Translations under genes and position numbers: made by a program
The notes under the pieces: generated by a model
Databases searched by the model: none
Told to the model about the DNA's origin: nothing
What the model saw: the letters and a program-made list of their open reading frames with translations, nothing else
Assembly (NCBI GenBank): GCA_019416775.1
Contig: DXWR01000137.1
Coordinates: 1 to 7,278, forward strand
Reading direction: 5' to 3'
DNA: 7,278 nucleotides
Source: Oscillospiraceae bacterium
Lineage (GTDB): Bacteria > Bacillota > Clostridia > Oscillospirales > Ruminococcaceae
Shown here: one piece after another, positions 4,306-7,278 of the stretch
Numbering within the stretch: the first letter of the stretch is position 1
Layout of the letters: every line of letters starts with the position of its first letter

Positions 4306-7278
4306 GGTTTCAAAAAATTTGCATTGATCATTTCGGAAAACTCTCCGGCGTGACGCTGGAACCGGAAAGCGGACTGAATTTGATCTACGGCGCCAACGAA
4401 GAGGGGAAAACCACCCTCATGGCGTTTCTAAAAATGATGTTTTATGGGGATAAAAGCCGTGCCAGCGACGTGAACAAGAACCTGCGGCGCCGGTATCAGC
4501 CGTGGGATGGCTCCCCGATGGGCGGTGCCGTGGAGTTTGAGCAAGGGGGCATCCATTACCGCCTGGAGCGGCAGTTTGGAAAGTCCAACAGCACCGACCG
4601 GATTTTGCTGTACCGGGGAGATACCGGACAATCCGAAACCCTTTCCGGCGGAGAAACTCCCGGCGCTCGGTTTTTCGGCATGAGCAGCGAAACCTTTGAG
4701 CGGACGGTGTTTATCGGCCAAACCGGTGCTATCCCCGGCGTAGATGCTCAGGATGAGATTACCGCAAAGCTCACCAATCTGGTCAGTGCGGGAGATGAAA
4801 CCGTTTCCGCCAAACAGGTGGATACCCGGTTGAATGCCGCCATTGAACAACTGGTGGCGAAGCGCAAGAAAAACGGTTTGCTGGATCGGTTGTATGAAAC
4901 CCGGCAGAGTCTGTTTGAACAGCGGCATTTGGCGTTGGAACGGGAGCAGCAGCTTCTCAAACACCAGCAGCAGTTGGAACAGCAGCGGGAGGAATATCGC
5001 CGGCGCACCCGGGAAAAGCAGAAACTGGAAGATCAGCTGACGGTGCAGCAAAAACTCACGCAGCTGTCCCGGCTGCAGGTGGCGATTGAGCGGCAGGAAA
5101 CCTTGGATCGTCTCAATGACCAGCTGCGAGGTTATCAGCAGCAGCTCACCGGGGACAAGGTGACGGTGGATGAGGACTACTTAGAGGAATATCGGAAGCT
5201 AAAGCAGCAGCTTTCTACGGGGCAAACGCTAGTCCGGCAGCGGGAAAAGGATATGGCGGCGCTGGCGCCGGAACAAACCTCCCTACAGCCTCGGCAGGCC
5301 ACCCGGCAGGATTTGGAGCGGCTCACCGGATTGCTGGATCAGCGCTCCCAAGCGGCCAGCCAGTTGGATCAATTAGAGCTGGAACAGAAAGCAGCCCAAG
5401 AACAGCAGCGTTTGGAGAGCGAAATCCAGCGGATTACTTCCCAGCATTCCGGCATTTTACAGCAACAGCGACAACAGTCGGAGGACTGCACCAAGTTGCG
5501 GCAGGCCATTACGAAAAATCAGCAGGCTTTGGAGGAAATGACCCAAAAGCTGGATGCCGCGCAAAAGGAACTGGACGAAAAACAGGAGAACCTGAAGCTG
5601 GCCCATTCCGACTATCAAGTGGCCCTGCACAATACGGCTTCCATTGCCAAGCTCAGCGAGCAGAAATTGCTCAGCGCTCAGCAAAATTTGAATCTTGCTT
5701 CCGAAGAAAAGAAGGTGAAGCAGGAATTTCGGGTGCGTCGGCGGCTGAACAAAGCTATGTTCGTCAGTGCGTTGGTGGTAGCGGCGATTTCGGTGGCGCT
5801 GGGATTGCTGATTACCCCTTATGTGTTTACCGGTTTGGCGGTGGCAATTTTGCTGCTGGTGTTGAGCTTTGAACGGGAACAGGTGCGTTCCACCGCCACC
5901 ACTATGGTGGATCAGCAGCAGATGGATGACGCCTACCACCAATACGACGATGTACTCAGTGAGATTCGTGTGGATCAAGAAATTGCACGACAGCAGCAGG
6001 CCAAGGCCAAAACCGTGTATGAAACCTTGGAATCCGGGGTCAGCGAGGCCCAAGCCAAAGTAGAACATTGGCAGAAGGAAACGGAATCCTTGCAGCAGCA
6101 AGGCGAAACTCTTCACGGTCAGCTCCACACCCAAGAGTTGGAATTAGAGTTTTTGCAGCGGCATTTGGCGGATCTGGAACAACGGCGCCAGCAATATACC
6201 GTCATGCTGGAACGGCTTCCCAATCGCACGCAATCGACTCTTTCTCAGTTGAACCGTAGACGTCAGGAATTGGAACAGGAAATGCAGCGCCTCCAGCGCC
6301 AAGTTGACTGGACGCTCAGCCGTTTCGGGTGTACCTCCTTAGATGAAATGCAGGCGGCGGTGATTCAGGCGGAAGCCAACCGTGCCGCACAGTCCACACG
6401 GGAAGAAACTTACGAAGCCTTAGTGGCAGGCATGGAAGAGGCTCAGGAACAGGTCAAAGAACTCCAGCAGCGAATTCTATGGCTGACAGGACAGTTTCAA
6501 CCGGTAGCCGACCTGGAACAGGCAGAAGCGCAAATGACCCGGCTAGAGGGCATTCTGGAGGCCGCCAGCGAGGTGCAGACCAAGATGCAAAGTTTGCAGG
6601 TGCTGGATCAAGGGGATTATGCCGGAATGACGGTGGCGGGAATGGTGGAGCAGGAAGCGCAGCTTACCCAGCAGATCCATCAGCTTTCCCCAGAGAAAGA
6701 ACCGGAAACCCTTTCTGAAGAGGAATTGGAGCGGTTGCGCCGCCGGTCTCAGCAGGCCGGAGAAGAAGCGCAGCAGTGTCGGGAATCTGCCGCTTTGCTG
6801 CAGCAGGAATGTGTCCGGCTTTCCCAGATGGAGACGCCCGCCCAACTAGACAATCGCCTGTCCCAGATCCAGGGACAAATTCGGGAATTAGAAAATCGGT
6901 TGGGCAGTTTGGAGCTGGCACGTTCGGTGCTGTCACAAGCCGAAGGGGAGATGCGTCAAAGCTTTGGCCCCTTGCTGAACCAAAAGACAGGGGAGCTGCT
7001 GCGGCGGCTCACCGGTGGAAAATACGACCGAGTACTGATCAACAAAAATCTGGAACTTTCGGTGCAGGAAAACCAAAGTGTAATGTCCCGGCCTTGGCAG
7101 AGCTTGAGCAGCGGCACGGTAGACCAGAGTTATCTGGCCTTGCGGCTGGCCATCAGCGAACTGTTGGATGAAAAGAATCTTCCGGTGCTGTTGGACGATG
7201 TATTGATCCAATACGATGACCGGCGCACTCAGTTGGCGGTGGAATTTTTAGCGGATTACAGCCATCAGCGGCAGGTAC
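4302..7278 (+). CDS. YhaN/SbcC-type coiled-coil AAA/ABC ATPase (3' end outside window)
   Basis: Predicted SMC/Rad50-like ATPase partner of the upstream nuclease, in which ATP binding would open or close access to DNA ends. I read one open frame of 992 codons to the right edge. The N-terminal ATPase half has the start MRFQKICIDHFGKLSG, Walker A GANEEGKTT (residues 30-38) and a Q-loop in FIGQ (Q140). Long Gln/Glu/Arg-rich coiled coils cover about 165-485 and 525-900. Between them lies a hydrophobic stretch, residues 486-522, broken by TPYVFT and preceded by basic RVRRRLNK: a likely membrane hairpin in place of the zinc hook. No CxxC is present. The C-terminal half has the ABC signature SLSSGT (934-939) followed by DQSYLALRLA, and Walker B PVLLDD (961-966) with DDRR after it. 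Probably only a few dozen residues are missing. The 4-nt overlap with the nuclease gene marks an operon. The hairpin and the DD Walker B fit YhaN better than SbcC. Confidence 0.92.
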   Translation, partial: MRFQKICIDHFGKLSGVTLEPESGLNLIYGANEEGKTTLMAFLKMMFYGDKSRASDVNKNLRRRYQPWDGSPMGGAVEFEQGGIHYRLERQFGKSNSTDRILLYRGDTGQSETLSGGETPGARFFGMSSETFERTVFIGQTGAIPGVDAQDEITAKLTNLVSAGDETVSAKQVDTRLNAAIEQLVAKRKKNGLLDRLYETRQSLFEQRHLALEREQQLLKHQQQLEQQREEYRRRTREKQKLEDQLTVQQKLTQLSRLQVAIERQETLDRLNDQLRGYQQQLTGDKVTVDEDYLEEYRKLKQQLSTGQTLVRQREKDMAALAPEQTSLQPRQATRQDLERLTGLLDQRSQAASQLDQLELEQKAAQEQQRLESEIQRITSQHSGILQQQRQQSEDCTKLRQAITKNQQALEEMTQKLDAAQKELDEKQENLKLAHSDYQVALHNTASIAKLSEQKLLSAQQNLNLASEEKKVKQEFRVRRRLNKAMFVSALVVAAISVALGLLITPYVFTGLAVAILLLVLSFEREQVRSTATTMVDQQQMDDAYHQYDDVLSEIRVDQEIARQQQAKAKTVYETLESGVSEAQAKVEHWQKETESLQQQGETLHGQLHTQELELEFLQRHLADLEQRRQQYTVMLERLPNRTQSTLSQLNRRRQELEQEMQRLQRQVDWTLSRFGCTSLDEMQAAVIQAEANRAAQSTREETYEALVAGMEEAQEQVKELQQRILWLTGQFQPVADLEQAEAQMTRLEGILEAASEVQTKMQSLQVLDQGDYAGMTVAGMVEQEAQLTQQIHQLSPEKEPETLSEEELERLRRRSQQAGEEAQQCRESAALLQQECVRLSQMETPAQLDNRLSQIQGQIRELENRLGSLELARSVLSQAEGEMRQSFGPLLNQKTGELLRRLTGGKYDRVLINKNLELSVQENQSVMSRPWQSLSSGTVDQSYLALRLAISELLDEKNLPVLLDDVLIQYDDRRTQLAVEFLADYSHQRQV

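Noticed and set aside
5457..6134. A 225-codon minus-strand frame within the ATPase gene
   Set aside because: It mirrors the Gln-rich coiled coil (CAG read as CTG gives Leu-rich protein). The leucine richness is a by-product and not a membrane protein.
4900..6800. Many short CAG/CAGCAG runs, at first resembling a repeat array
   Set aside because: They are scattered glutamine codons in coiled-coil segments, with no regular unit or spacing. They are not CRISPR or a tandem repeat.

Overview
The window looks like a piece of a Firmicutes chromosome, most likely class Clostridia and possibly the Oscillospiraceae/Ruminococcaceae side. The grounds are Gram-positive-type Shine-Dalgarno sites, GTG/TTG start codons, a slightly GC-rich composition judged by eye, a DivIB-type FtsQ with long flanking tails, and the order murA-ftsQ-ftsZ. 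The family-level placement is inference. All genes are on the + strand and there is almost no gap without a gene.

Left part (1-1798): the 3' end of murA (peptidoglycan precursor synthesis) is followed after 18 nt by ftsQ/divIB, a bitopic divisome protein with a lysine/glutamine-rich cytoplasmic tail, one membrane helix, a POTRA domain and a long Ser/Thr/Gln/Glu-rich extracellular tail. The two genes are probably co-transcribed. A candidate terminator overlaps the ftsQ stop codon.

Middle (1799-3177): ftsZ appears to be its own transcription unit. It has a candidate promoter, a 5' UTR stem-loop, and a convincing intrinsic terminator downstream. There is no ftsA between ftsQ and ftsZ, and the FtsZ C-terminal peptide does not carry the classical IPxFLR-type motif. 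The best-supported start is a TTG at 1977, preceded by GGAGGAA.

Right part (3202-7278): a two-gene operon with overlapping stop and start codons. The first gene encodes an SbcD/YhaO-type metallophosphoesterase (predicted DNA repair exonuclease). The second encodes a large YhaN/SbcC-type AAA/ABC ATPase with long coiled coils, still open at the window edge (992 codons visible). In the middle of its coiled coil, where SbcC/Rad50 carries a zinc hook, there is a hydrophobic double segment resembling a membrane hairpin and no CxxC. The pair probably forms a DNA end-processing complex that could be tethered to the membrane.

Most of the content belongs to recognised families. I see no mobile element, CRISPR array, tRNA or rRNA, and no clearly undescribed system. 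The points most worth a second look are the membrane hairpin in the ATPase, the divergent FtsZ tail without a neighbouring ftsA, and the isolated regulation of ftsZ.
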